Shown: positions 54,842 through 64,000 of the stretch, one piece after another
Layout of the letters: every line of letters begins with the position of its first letter
Position numbering within the stretch: the first letter of the stretch is position 1
DNA from: Corynebacterium uterequi
GTDB lineage: Bacteria; Actinomycetota; Actinomycetes; Mycobacteriales; Mycobacteriaceae
Direction of reading: 5' to 3'
Assembly (NCBI RefSeq): GCF_001021065.1
Contig: NZ_CP011546.1
Location: 1,860,001-1,924,000, forward strand
DNA: 64,000 nucleotides
Made by a program: the position numbers and the translations under genes
The notes under the pieces: generated by a model
The model's input: the letters and a program-made list of their open reading frames with translations, nothing else
What the model was told of the DNA's origin: nothing
Databases searched by the model: none

Positions 54842-57412
54842 TTACTCCCCCGCAATGGCCTCCAGTGGCGGAGTGGCCGCCGCCCGTCGGGCTGGTAGGA
54901 CCGCCGCGAGCAGGCCGACCGCGATCGATCCGGCCAGCACCACAGCCATGAGCAACCAGGGAACGCCCACCTCGCCGTCGAGGCCTTGCTCTGCCAGGAC
55001 GGTGATGAACGCCCAACCCAAAAGCCCACCGATGGCCAGGCCCGAGGCGGCGCCGAAGACCGCAACCTGCACGGATTCCAGGGACACCATCCGGCGGATC
55101 TGGCTGCGTTGGGAGCCGACGGCGCGCAGCATGCCGAATTCCTGGCGCCGCTCGATGACGCTCAAGGTCAGCGTGTTGACGATGCCGAGCACCGCGATGA
55201 TGATGGCCAGCGATAGCAAGGCGTAGAGGACCGCGAGCATGTCGTTGACTGACCGGCCGGCAACGCCAGCGAACTCGTCCTCGGTGAGCACCTCGACGAC
55301 CACGAAATCGCGCATCGCCTCATTCAACGGCTCGCGAAGTGTCTCGGGGGCAACACCCGGCGCCGCGTTGACGCCCACCCGCACGAGCCGCTCGGCCTCC
55401 TCGGTCAACCCCAGCTGCTCGACGTCCACCTGGGACACCACAAAGGAACGCAGGAGATCGTGAGGCTCGAAGGTGCCGACGATTTCCACCGGGACCGGGG
55501 GCAGCACCGGTTCGGCAAACGCCAGCTCCACGCTGTCGCCGACCTGCCACCCCAGCTCGGCGGCCTTCTCTGCAGAGACAAGCACGCCCCCGTCGGAGAT
55601 GTCGGCACTGCCGGAGGCCATGGTGAGATTGAGCATGTTAGCGGGGTTGCCATCCATGACGCTCGTGGCCCCATAGGCGCCAACCGCGATGTCGTAGTAC
55701 CCGCCCACCGTCACCGGCGCTGTGAGGTACGACGTCACCGAGCCAACCCCGGCAATGGACTGGGCCGTCTCCGGGACGTCGTTCGGCACCGGGAAGCTAC
55801 CTGTGATGGGGCCGGTGAGCAGGTAATCGGTGCTCACGTCCGTGTCCAGCACGTCGCTAATCGAGCTCTTCATAGTGGATCCGAGCATCCCGATGACTGT
55901 TACTAGCGCGATGCCCAATGCCAGCGCGAAGGCCGTGGCGGAGGTCCGGCGAGGGTTGCGCAAGGTGTTCGTCGACGCAAGCCGGCCGACAGCCTTGAAA
56001 GGCCAGCCGATGACCCGGCCAAAGGTGGGCACCACCGGCATGCTCAGGGCCGGACCGGCGAGGTAGAACCCGCCGATGAGCGCCACCGCGCCGGTGCCCA
56101 CGCACAGCGCACGCTGTCCGGTGCTCCACTGTTCGATGATCGCGCCGGCGAGCGCCGCCCCCAGCCCCAGCGCGAGCACCACGATGCCGACGAGGGTGCG
56201 AAGGAACAGGGACTGCTCACTCGCGGTCTCCTGCGAGCGCATGGCCTCGACGGGCTGGACCCGGCCGGCCCGGCGCGCCGGCGACCACGCTGAAAACACC
56301 GTCACCGCCGTGCCCAACACGATCGGGACGACAACGGAACCGGTGGACCACCCGAGGCCGCCTCCAGGCAGGGAGGAGCCTTGGCTGGCCATGAAGGCCC
56401 GGATAGCGGCCACGAGCCCGGCGCCGGCGACGACGCCGAGGCTGGAGCCGAGCACGCCGATTACGATCGCCTCACCCACCACCGAGCGGGTGATCTGCCG
56501 TCGTGACGCGCCGAGGGCCCGCAGCAGCGCGAACTCCTTCGTCCGCTGCGCGACGATCATGGAGAACGTGTTCGCGATGAGGAACGTGCCGACCAGCAGG
56601 GCCACCACGCCGAACGCGATGAGGAAGTAGTTCACGAAGCTCAGCGCGCTTTGAATGGTCTTGGCGGTTTCATCGGCCAGGGCCTGGCCCGTCTCGATGG
56701 TTAAGTGCGGGTACGTGGCGGAGAGATGGCTCACCAGCTGTTCGGGGTCCCCGGCGCCGTCGACGAGGATCTGGCCCACGTGTTCGCCGTCGGTGTAATG
56801 CTCCAGGTAGCCGGCCTCGGTGGTCCGCAATTGCACGAGGAACGGCTGGTCGAGCTCGGTGTCGTAGATCCCCGACACCCGGGCGTTGTGGCGGCTGGCC
56901 GGGTCGACGATAACCACTTCGTCGCCGACCGCCACGCCGTGCGCCTGAGCCGCGGCGGCGTTGATGACCACCTCGTCGGCCGTGGCCGGCCCGCGGCCCT
57001 CGACGATGCTCAGCTGCTCGCCGATCGCTTGGTCGGCCGGATACCAGATGCCGATGTAGGACGCGCCGCCGGCGGTCTGTAGCGACGTCAGTTCTTCGCC
57101 GCTGCGCCGCGCGATGACCACGGTGGTTTGCGAGGGCAGCGTCACCCGGCTGACCTGCGGGTCTTCGGCCACCGCCCGGGCGTCGTCGAGGGTGAGCAGC
57201 TGCGTCGGATCGGCCGAGCTGGCCACCGCGTCGACCCCGCGGTAGGTGTTGTTGATCGCGGCGTCGAAGGCCTGCGAGAGGGTGTTGGTGAACATGAAGG
57301 CACCCGAGATGAACGCGGTGCCCAACACGACCGCTAGCACCGTCAGGCCCAGCCGGAGCTTGTGGGCGGCGATGGTGCGCAGCGACATCTTCGTCATGGT
57401 GGAACGTGCCAT
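54842..57412 (-). CDS. ABC transporter permease (FtsX/MacB type, duplicated)
   Basis: An 856-aa permease with two FtsX domains. The N-terminal helix KLRLGLTVLAVVLGTAFISG is followed by a large extracytoplasmic MacB-PCD-like domain, helices with LIANTFSMIVAQRTKEFALL and RALGASRRQ, and a second set ending VNTLTLSVIERRQEFGMLRA VGSQRSQ. It matches actinobacterial exporters of the LolCD/MacB class. The ATP-binding gene ends 5 nt upstream. Substrate (lipid, lipoprotein or peptide) unknown. Confidence 0.88.
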   Translation of the reverse strand: MARSTMTKMSLRTIAAHKLRLGLTVLAVVLGTAFISGAFMFTNTLSQAFDAAINNTYRGVDAVASSADPTQLLTLDDARAVAEDPQVSRVTLPSQTTVVIARRSGEELTSLQTAGGASYIGIWYPADQAIGEQLSIVEGRGPATADEVVINAAAAQAHGVAVGDEVVIVDPASRHNARVSGIYDTELDQPFLVQLRTTEAGYLEHYTDGEHVGQILVDGAGDPEQLVSHLSATYPHLTIETGQALADETAKTIQSALSFVNYFLIAFGVVALLVGTFLIANTFSMIVAQRTKEFALLRALGASRRQITRSVVGEAIVIGVLGSSLGVVAGAGLVAAIRAFMASQGSSLPGGGLGWSTGSVVVPIVLGTAVTVFSAWSPARRAGRVQPVEAMRSQETASEQSLFLRTLVGIVVLALGLGAALAGAIIEQWSTGQRALCVGTGAVALIGGFYLAGPALSMPVVPTFGRVIGWPFKAVGRLASTNTLRNPRRTSATAFALALGIALVTVIGMLGSTMKSSISDVLDTDVSTDYLLTGPITGSFPVPNDVPETAQSIAGVGSVTSYLTAPVTVGGYYDIAVGAYGATSVMDGNPANMLNLTMASGSADISDGGVLVSAEKAAELGWQVGDSVELAFAEPVLPPVPVEIVGTFEPHDLLRSFVVSQVDVEQLGLTEEAERLVRVGVNAAPGVAPETLREPLNEAMRDFVVVEVLTEDEFAGVAGRSVNDMLAVLYALLSLAIIIAVLGIVNTLTLSVIERRQEFGMLRAVGSQRSQIRRMVSLESVQVAVFGAASGLAIGGLLGWAFITVLAEQGLDGEVGVPWLLMAVVLAGSIAVGLLAAVLPARRAAATPPLEAIAGE

Positions 57413-57417
57413 AGGCT

Positions 57418-58167
57418 CTAGCCCTCGATTCCGCTCATCGTCTGCCAGATCGTCTCCACCGTGGGGTGACGCAGCTCGTCGACGATGCGCCCGTCGGCCA
57501 GGAAAATGACGCGATCGGCGTAGGATGCCGCCCTCGGGTCGTGGGTAACGATGACGACGGTTTGGTTGTCTTCCTCCACCGCGGTGCGCAGAATGCGCAG
57601 GACCTCGGTGGAAGAGTTGGAGTCGAGGTTGCCCGTCGGCTCGTCGCCGAAGATGATGTCCGGCCGGCTCACTAGCGCGCGGGCGCAGGCGACGCGCTGC
57701 TGCTGCCCACCCGATAGCTCCGCCGGCCGGTGGCGCAGCCGATTCGCAAGCCCCAGCCGGGTGGTGACCTCCGCGAACCACTCCTTATCAACCCGCCGCC
57801 CGGCGATGTCGCTGGGCAGCGTGATGTTCTCCGCCGCGGTGAGGGTGGGCACGAGGTTGAAGGATTGGAAGATGAATCCCACCCGGTCCCGCCGCAGGGC
57901 GGTGAGTTGAGAATCGCGCATCCCCGTCAACCGGGCTTCGCCGATGTATGCCTCGCCCGACGTCGCCGAGTCCAGCCCCGCCATGGTGTGCATGAGCGTC
58001 GACTTTCCGGAGCCGGACGGTCCCATGATGGCGGTAAATTCGTGGGCGAAGAAGTCCACGGACACCCCGTCGAGCGCCGTCACCGCCGTGTCGCCTTTGC
58101 CGTAGCGCTTGACCAGGTTACGGGCCCGGGCGGCGGCCCGCTTCCCCTCAGACTGGGACAATTCCAT
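57418..58167 (-). CDS. ABC transporter ATP-binding protein (LolD/MacB type)
   Basis: A 249-aa ATPase. Walker A is IMGPSGSGKSTLMHTMAGLD, signature is ELSGGQQQRVACARALVSRP, Walker B is DIIFGDEPTGNLDSNSS, and the switch His is in VVIVTHDPRAASYAD. AGGAAGG about 11 nt before the ATG. It partners with the permease immediately downstream. Confidence 0.94.
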   Translation of the reverse strand: MELSQSEGKRAAARARNLVKRYGKGDTAVTALDGVSVDFFAHEFTAIMGPSGSGKSTLMHTMAGLDSATSGEAYIGEARLTGMRDSQLTALRRDRVGFIFQSFNLVPTLTAAENITLPSDIAGRRVDKEWFAEVTTRLGLANRLRHRPAELSGGQQQRVACARALVSRPDIIFGDEPTGNLDSNSSTEVLRILRTAVEEDNQTVVIVTHDPRAASYADRVIFLADGRIVDELRHPTVETIWQTMSGIEG

Positions 58168-58308
58168 GAATGCGGATGCCTTCCTAAATAGAGGTATTTC
58201 CGGGTTCTAACCTAGCGTGCTCGGCTCCCGGCTGGACGGGCGGCCGCATCCGCCCCCGAACCCAAACATTCATCTTTCATTAATCTTGGCGCGAACTGTG
58301 AGCAACCC

Positions 58309-59265
58309 GTGCGCCTTAGTTTTCCATACGTGACTGTCCGCACCTCACCTAGCGACGCGAACGCCAAGAAACTGGCTAATCGCGCACAGCGGTCACGCCG
58401 AAATGAGTGGCTGCTTGCCGCCCTGCTGCTGGCACCCAACCTCATTCTGCTGGCCATCTTCACCTACCGTCCACTCTTCGACAACTTCCGGTTGTCCTTC
58501 TACAACTGGAATATTTCCTCTCCGACGTCGACGTTCATCGGTTTCCGGAACTACATCGAGTTCTTCACCCGACCGGATACTGGCACCATCCTGCTTAACA
58601 CCGTGCTGTTTACCGGCTTCGCGGTGCTGGGCTCGATGGTCCTCGGCCTCCTGTTGGCGATGCTGCTCGACCAAGCCCTCCTCGGCCGAAACATCGTCCG
58701 CTCCACCGTCTTCGCCCCGTTCGTCATCTCCGGCGCGGCGATTGGCGTGGCCTTCCAATTCGTCTTCGACCCGAACTTCGGCCTCGTCCAGGACCTCCTG
58801 ACCCGCATTGGCGTCGAGTCCCCGCAGTTCTACCAGGATCGCTGGTGGTCCCTGTTCATGGTGACCTTCACCTTCGTCTGGAAGAACCTTGGCTATGCCT
58901 TCGTCATCTACCTGGCAGCGCTGCAGGGCCTCAACAAGGACCTCGCTGAGGCGGCGGCCGTCGACGGCGCGTCGACGTGGACTCGCTTCTGGCGCGTCAC
59001 CCTCCCCCAGTTGCGATCCACCACCTTCTTCCTTTCGATCACGATCACCCTCAACTCGGTGCAGGTGTTCGACATCATCCACACCATGACCCGTGGCGGC
59101 CCGCTCGGAAACTCCACGACGACGCTGGTCTACCAGGTCTACACGGAGACCTTCACCAACTACCGGGCAGGCTACGGCGCCACCGTGGCCACCATTTTGT
59201 TCCTCATCCTGCTCGCCATCACGGTGATCCAGGTCCGCTACATGGATAAGGAGAACAAGCGATGA
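58309..59265 (+). CDS. ugpA: ABC sugar-type permease UgpA
   Basis: A 318-aa membrane permease with six helices. The EAA loop is DLAEAAAVDGASTWTRFWRV followed by TLPQLRSTTFF. It starts the ugpAEBC-type operon for sn-glycerol-3-phosphate (or glycerophosphodiester) uptake. The GTG at 58309 is used here; a GTG at 58330 (VTVRTSPSDA) is equally possible, and neither has a ribosome site. It overlaps ugpE by 4 nt. Confidence 0.86.
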   Translation: MRLSFPYVTVRTSPSDANAKKLANRAQRSRRNEWLLAALLLAPNLILLAIFTYRPLFDNFRLSFYNWNISSPTSTFIGFRNYIEFFTRPDTGTILLNTVLFTGFAVLGSMVLGLLLAMLLDQALLGRNIVRSTVFAPFVISGAAIGVAFQFVFDPNFGLVQDLLTRIGVESPQFYQDRWWSLFMVTFTFVWKNLGYAFVIYLAALQGLNKDLAEAAAVDGASTWTRFWRVTLPQLRSTTFFLSITITLNSVQVFDIIHTMTRGGPLGNSTTTLVYQVYTETFTNYRAGYGATVATILFLILLAITVIQVRYMDKENKR

Positions 59266-60095
59266 GTACCGACCGCAGTGTTGTCGTGAAAATCCTCGGC
59301 TACGTCGGCATGATTCTCACCCTCCTTTTCGTGGGCGTGCCGCTGCTGTGGATCGTCCTGACCAGCTTCAAGACCCAGGGCGAGATCTACACCCAGCCGG
59401 TCCAGTGGCTGCCGGACACCTTCACCTTCGCGAACTACCAGCAGGTCTTCCGCGACGTTCCCTTCGGCAAGTACTTCGCCAACTCGATCATCATCACCGT
59501 GGTGCTGTGCACCATCAAGATCGTGCTCGGCGTCATCTCTGCGTACGCGCTGGCCATCCTGCGCTTCCCGGGACGTGATCTGATCTTCATGATTATCATC
59601 GCCACCCTCATGGTGCCTGCCGAGGTCACGGTCATTTCCAACTACGCGATCGTCTCCCAGATGGGCTGGCGTGACACCTACGTCGGCGTCATCCTGCCAC
59701 TGGCCGGCATCGCCTTCGGCACCTTCCTCATGCGCAACCACTTCATGTCCATCCCCAATGAGCTCATCGAAGCCGCTCGCATGGACCACTGCGGCCACTT
59801 CCAGCTGCTGTGGAAGGTCCTGCTGCCCATCTCTATGCCCACGCTGGTCGCGTTCTCCATGATCACCATCGTCAACGAGTGGAACCAGTACCTCTGGCCG
59901 TTGCTCATTGCCGAGACGTCCAACACCGCGCCGCTGCCCATCGGTCTGACGATGCTGCAGAACAACGAAGGTGTGTCCAACTGGGGCCCCGTCATGGCCG
60001 CCACGATCATGACGATGCTGCCGATCCTCGTCCTCTTCCTTGCTCTCCAGCAGTACATGATCAAGGGCCTCATCTCGGGCGCCGTCAAGGGCTAG
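59262..60095 (+). CDS. ugpE: ABC sugar-type permease UgpE
   Basis: A 277-aa permease with six helices; the EAA motif ELIEAARMDHCGHFQLLWKV lies in the second half and is followed by LLPISMPTLVAFSM. Overlap with ugpA (ATGA) shows coupling. Forms the membrane channel with UgpA. Confidence 0.88.
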   Translation: MSTDRSVVVKILGYVGMILTLLFVGVPLLWIVLTSFKTQGEIYTQPVQWLPDTFTFANYQQVFRDVPFGKYFANSIIITVVLCTIKIVLGVISAYALAILRFPGRDLIFMIIIATLMVPAEVTVISNYAIVSQMGWRDTYVGVILPLAGIAFGTFLMRNHFMSIPNELIEAARMDHCGHFQLLWKVLLPISMPTLVAFSMITIVNEWNQYLWPLLIAETSNTAPLPIGLTMLQNNEGVSNWGPVMAATIMTMLPILVLFLALQQYMIKGLISGAVKG

Positions 60096-60123
60096 CCCAC
60101 CTTAAACGAAAGGAACAATTCCC

Positions 60124-61440
60124 ATGTCTCAGAAGATCGTCCTGTCTCGCCGCCAGCTCCTCGCCGCCTTCGGCCTCGCCGGCGCCACCGCTACCCTGAC
60201 TGCCTGCGCCGGCACCGGCGGAGCGCCCTCCGGCAAGGGTGCTGAGGGCAACCCCGGCGAGATCGTGTGGTGGTCCAACCACCCGGCTTCCTCCCGCGAC
60301 GTCGAGGTGGAGCTCATCAAGCGCTTCGAGGCGGAGAACCCCGACCTCAAGGTCAAGCTCGTCGACGCGGGCAAGGACTACCAGGAAGTCTCCCAGAAGT
60401 TCAACGCGGCCCTGACCGGCACGGACCTGCCCGACCTCGTCGTCCTGTCCGACACCGAATGGTTCAACTTCGCCCTCAACGGCCAGACCTCGGAAATCGG
60501 CGAGCTGGCCAAGCGCAACAGCATCGACCTGTCCTCCTACGTCGAGTCCCTCTACAACGACTACGAGCACAACGGCGGCCACTACGGACTGCCGTACGCC
60601 CGTTCGACCGTCCTCTTCTACTACAACAAGGACAAGTTCGCCGAGGCCGGCCTGCCCGACCGCGCGCCTGAGTCCTGGGAAGAGTTCACCGAGTGGGCCC
60701 CGAAGCTGCAGAAGGTCATGGGCTCCGGTCACGCCCTCGGTTGGGCCCCGGCCACCGGCTACCTGTCCTGGACTTTCTCTGGCCCGATGTGGTCCCTCGG
60801 CGGGCAGTACTCCGACGGCTGGGAGTCCCGCATGACCTCCCCGGAGACCGTCAAGACCGTCGAGTGGCTCAAGTCCACCGTTGACGATGGCTGGGCCACC
60901 GTCTCCACCGACGTCACCAACGAGTTCGCCACCGGCCTCATCGGCGCCGCCATCCAGTCCACCGGCGACCTTTCCTCCGTGCTCGACACCGCTAAGTTCA
61001 ACGTCGGCGTCGCCATGATGCCGAACCCGACCGGTGAGGGCGCCTGCCCGACCGGTGGCGCTGGCCTCGGCATCCCCGCCGGCATCTCCGAGGAGCGCAA
61101 GGACAACGCCATCAAGTTCATCGACTTCATCACCAACGCGAAGAACACCGGCTACTGGTCCCGCGAGACCGGCTACGTTCCGGTGCGCACCACCGCCGCC
61201 GAGGACCCGGAGCACGCCGCCTTCCTCAAGGACAACCCCGAGTTCCAGGTCGCCGTCGACCAGCTGCCGCATACCCGAGTGCAGGACCCGTTCCGCGTGC
61301 TCATCCCGAACGGCGACCGCATCATCGGCGACCAGCTTGAGCAGGTCATGCTCGTCGGCACCGCCCCGGCCGACGCCCTCAAGGCCGCCGAGGACCAGCT
61401 CGTCACGATCTACAAGCGCGACATCGAGCCGCTTCTCTAA
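60124..61440 (+). CDS. ugpB: ABC substrate-binding lipoprotein UgpB
   Basis: A 438-aa extracellular solute-binding protein (family 1). The signal SRRQLLAAFGLAGATATLTAC has a twin-arginine-like start and a lipobox LTAC with Cys at about residue 23. EIVWWSNHPASSRDVEVELI and LPYARSTVLFYYNKDKFAEA are family hallmarks, near UgpB of corynebacteria. Ligand by operon context: glycerol-3-phosphate. AAAGGA precedes the ATG. Confidence 0.88.
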   Translation: MSQKIVLSRRQLLAAFGLAGATATLTACAGTGGAPSGKGAEGNPGEIVWWSNHPASSRDVEVELIKRFEAENPDLKVKLVDAGKDYQEVSQKFNAALTGTDLPDLVVLSDTEWFNFALNGQTSEIGELAKRNSIDLSSYVESLYNDYEHNGGHYGLPYARSTVLFYYNKDKFAEAGLPDRAPESWEEFTEWAPKLQKVMGSGHALGWAPATGYLSWTFSGPMWSLGGQYSDGWESRMTSPETVKTVEWLKSTVDDGWATVSTDVTNEFATGLIGAAIQSTGDLSSVLDTAKFNVGVAMMPNPTGEGACPTGGAGLGIPAGISEERKDNAIKFIDFITNAKNTGYWSRETGYVPVRTTAAEDPEHAAFLKDNPEFQVAVDQLPHTRVQDPFRVLIPNGDRIIGDQLEQVMLVGTAPADALKAAEDQLVTIYKRDIEPLL

Positions 61441-61475
61441 CCGACCGGTCGCCCGCAGAAAGGACCCAGCTTCTC

Positions 61476-62660
<1,185 letters not shown>

Positions 62661-62710
62661 CCGACTGGTAGCCGGCTGGTAGCCGGCCGGTAGTGTCAGC
62701 CGGCGCACCG

Positions 62711-62745
62711 AACCGAGCATCCCCACGCGGGGTGCTCGGTTTCTT
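62711..62745 (+). terminator. ugp operon terminator
   Basis: AACCGAGCATCCCC / GGGGTGCTCGGTT stem with one bulged T, then TCTTATT. It lies 51 nt after the ugpC stop; a TAGCCGRCTGGTAG-like triplication lies between. Confidence 0.85.
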
Positions 62746-62761
62746 ATTGTGGCAGGTTTCC

Positions 62762-62767
62762 TAGGGT
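62762..62767 (+). promoter_or_regulatory. -10 box of the DNA glycosylase gene
   Basis: TAGGGT, 7 nt before the ATG at 62775. Confidence 0.45.
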
Positions 62768-62774
62768 GGGAGGC

Positions 62775-63209
62775 ATGCGTTTATGGAGTCTGTCCCCTGC
62801 CGTCCTCGACCGCGTGGGGCTCGTTGCGTGCTGGCGCGAAGGGCTGCTCGCGCAAAAGGTCCTCCTCGGCGCCACCAAGGGCTACCGCAACCACCCGCAG
62901 CTCCACCGATTCCGCGAGCTGGTAGATCCGCTCACCGGCATAGGAGCGTTTCTTTCGGTGGTGCAGGACGACGCCACCCGGCGGGGCTACTCCTTCGACC
63001 GCAGCAAGATCCACCGGCCCCTGCTCGAAGGCGGCGTCGTGCCGGTACTGATGACGCTGACCCGGGGCCAGCTGGAATACGAGCTCGACCACCTCCGAGC
63101 CAAGGTGCGCGAGCGCGCCCCGGAGTGGGAGGCCGAGCTCGCGCTGGAACCGCACCCGATCTTCGAACTGATCGACGGCCCTATCGAGGACTGGGAGAGA
63201 GTCCGCTAG
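62775..63209 (+). CDS. pyrimidine-dimer DNA glycosylase family protein
   Basis: A 144-aa protein beginning MRLWSLSPAVLDRVGLVACW, then REGLLAQKVLLGATKGYRNH and PQLHRFRELVDP. This matches the T4 endonuclease V-like (PDDG) family, small enzymes that cleave at UV-induced dimers. Activity is inferred. The start is fixed by the -10 box spacing. Confidence 0.8.
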   Translation: MRLWSLSPAVLDRVGLVACWREGLLAQKVLLGATKGYRNHPQLHRFRELVDPLTGIGAFLSVVQDDATRRGYSFDRSKIHRPLLEGGVVPVLMTLTRGQLEYELDHLRAKVRERAPEWEAELALEPHPIFELIDGPIEDWERVR

Positions 63210-63460
63210 TCCAGCACGATGCCTTCCCGCAGCCCGGCAGTGGTCCCGCACAAAGGCCGGCGACTCTGCGCGTTAAGAGGTCCCAGCCTTGGTCGCCGAA
63301 TTCTGTGTGGTGTAGTGGTGATCGGAAACTTTTAACATGATGCAGCCTGGCAGCGACTCTAGAAAAGTAGCCTTCTGGGAGGGGCCTCAGAGCACACGAA
63401 GGACGATGCACGGCATAGTCGTTCGACTGTACAGTGTCGGGCAGCTCGGGAGCGTCGGAT
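63210..63460. other. gene-free stretch before the tandem repeats
   Basis: No gene or RNA recognised. The last 60 bp (GGCATAGTCGTTC...GGATCC) match the end of the 267-bp repeat unit, so this is the truncated first copy. Confidence 0.5.
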
Positions 63461-64000
63461 CCATAAATCGGTGTTCATAGTGGCTACACGTGTAGCCGGT
63501 AGGTTTCGCCTTTCGCTGTCACCGCAAGGTCGCTGCTGCAGACTTCGGCGGTGTCGGTGAGTCTGAAGGGCGATTCACGTCCCGCTGGACCCCAGAATCG
63601 GACCTCCAACACGAGTCGGTGAGCTTCGCCGGCAGTCCGGCACGTTGCTGGAAGCGTCGCTGTTCTGCCGGCTATGCCGGGCATAGTCGTTCACAGGAAT
63701 CACCCAGCAGATAGAGGCGCCGGCGGTTCCATAAATCGGTGTTCATAGTGGATACACGTGTAGCCGGGTTTCGCCCTTCGCTGTCACCGCTAGGACGCTG
63801 CTGCAGAATTCAGCGGTGTCGGTGAACCTGAAGGGCGAAACGCCCCACCCGACTCCGGTGCCAGTCCCCCGCACGGGCTCGTCGGCGTCGCTGACAGTCC
63901 GGGACGTTGCTAGAAGCGCCGCTGCACTGCCGACTATGCCCGGCATAGTCGTTCACAGGAAGCGCACAGCGTCGGGGAGCCAGGAACCACCGGATCCATA
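63461..64000. repeat. 267/268-bp tandem repeat array, runs off the window
   Basis: CCATAAATCGGTGTTCATAG begins at 63461 and 63729, and the next unit starts CCATA at 63996. Each unit carries a palindrome (GGCTACACGTGTAGCC at 63482-63497; TACACGTGTA core in unit 2) and ends with GGCATAGTCGTTCACAGGAA-like sequence. Units differ by substitutions and small indels. Short minus-strand frames in each unit are unconvincing. Confidence 0.8.

Noticed and set aside
63484..63946. Two related minus-strand frames of 66-67 codons in the 267-bp repeats
   Set aside because: Similarity is explained by the DNA repeat; frames end at different points after indels and have no ribosome sites.

Overview
The window is a GC-rich actinobacterial chromosome segment, almost certainly Corynebacterium. 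The block pncB, dinG, serB, ctaD, nrdF, a GntR1-type regulator, nrdE, nrdI, nrdH, rpmJ, nadE, pgm has the order known from corynebacteria. Many genes look leaderless: a TAnnnT -10 box lies 6-8 nt before the start codon. The genus call rests on recalled gene order and protein resemblance, not on a search.

Layout. (1) 1-10.5 kb: sugar-acid catabolism (LacI regulator, GntP permease, uxaC, uxuB, a GPH-family transporter fused to a kinase-like domain, gntK), then pncA, a DUF3618 protein, bcp and acpS. (2) 10.5-18.8 kb: an integrated element in the 3' end of tRNA-Leu(UAG), bounded by a 27-bp direct repeat. It carries a small Cys-rich protein, an HNH protein, a RepA-like ATPase, a tyrosine integrase and about 1.9 kb of apparently non-coding DNA packed with around 30 short hairpins whose stems covary. 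Two near-identical IS3-family copies in opposite orientation flank that array; one has cut the integrase just before its catalytic Tyr. (3) 18.9-42.5 kb: core genes (rdgB, rph, murI, rhomboid protease, clpS, pncB, dinG, serB, ctaD, the class Ib ribonucleotide reductase genes, Zn-independent L36, nadE, two tRNA-Ala). (4) 43.1-49.4 kb: a decayed prophage. It keeps a phage-encoded polymorphic toxin locus: a MuF-type head protein ending in a papain-fold (Tox-PL) toxin, its presumed immunity gene, then an orphan PD-(D/E)XK toxin cassette with its own presumed immunity gene, joined to a second copy of the MuF linker. A dead IS3 element removed the MuF N-terminus, and the phage integrase is broken. 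(5) 49.4-63.2 kb: pgm, an alanine/Na+ symporter, a fluoride channel pair, RtcB, a MacB/LolCD-type ABC exporter, the ugpAEBC importer and a pyrimidine-dimer glycosylase. (6) From about 63.4 kb: a 267-bp tandem repeat that runs off the end.

Functional links. A GntR1-type regulator (33.3 kb) and GntR1-like operator matches at gntK and gntP suggest a gluconate regulon. pncA, pncB and nadE together cover nicotinamide to NAD salvage apart from the adenylyltransferase. nrdH-nrdI-nrdE lie behind two NrdR boxes spaced 32 bp apart. The strongest candidates for undescribed biology are the hairpin-array element and the MuF toxin locus with its swappable orphan module.
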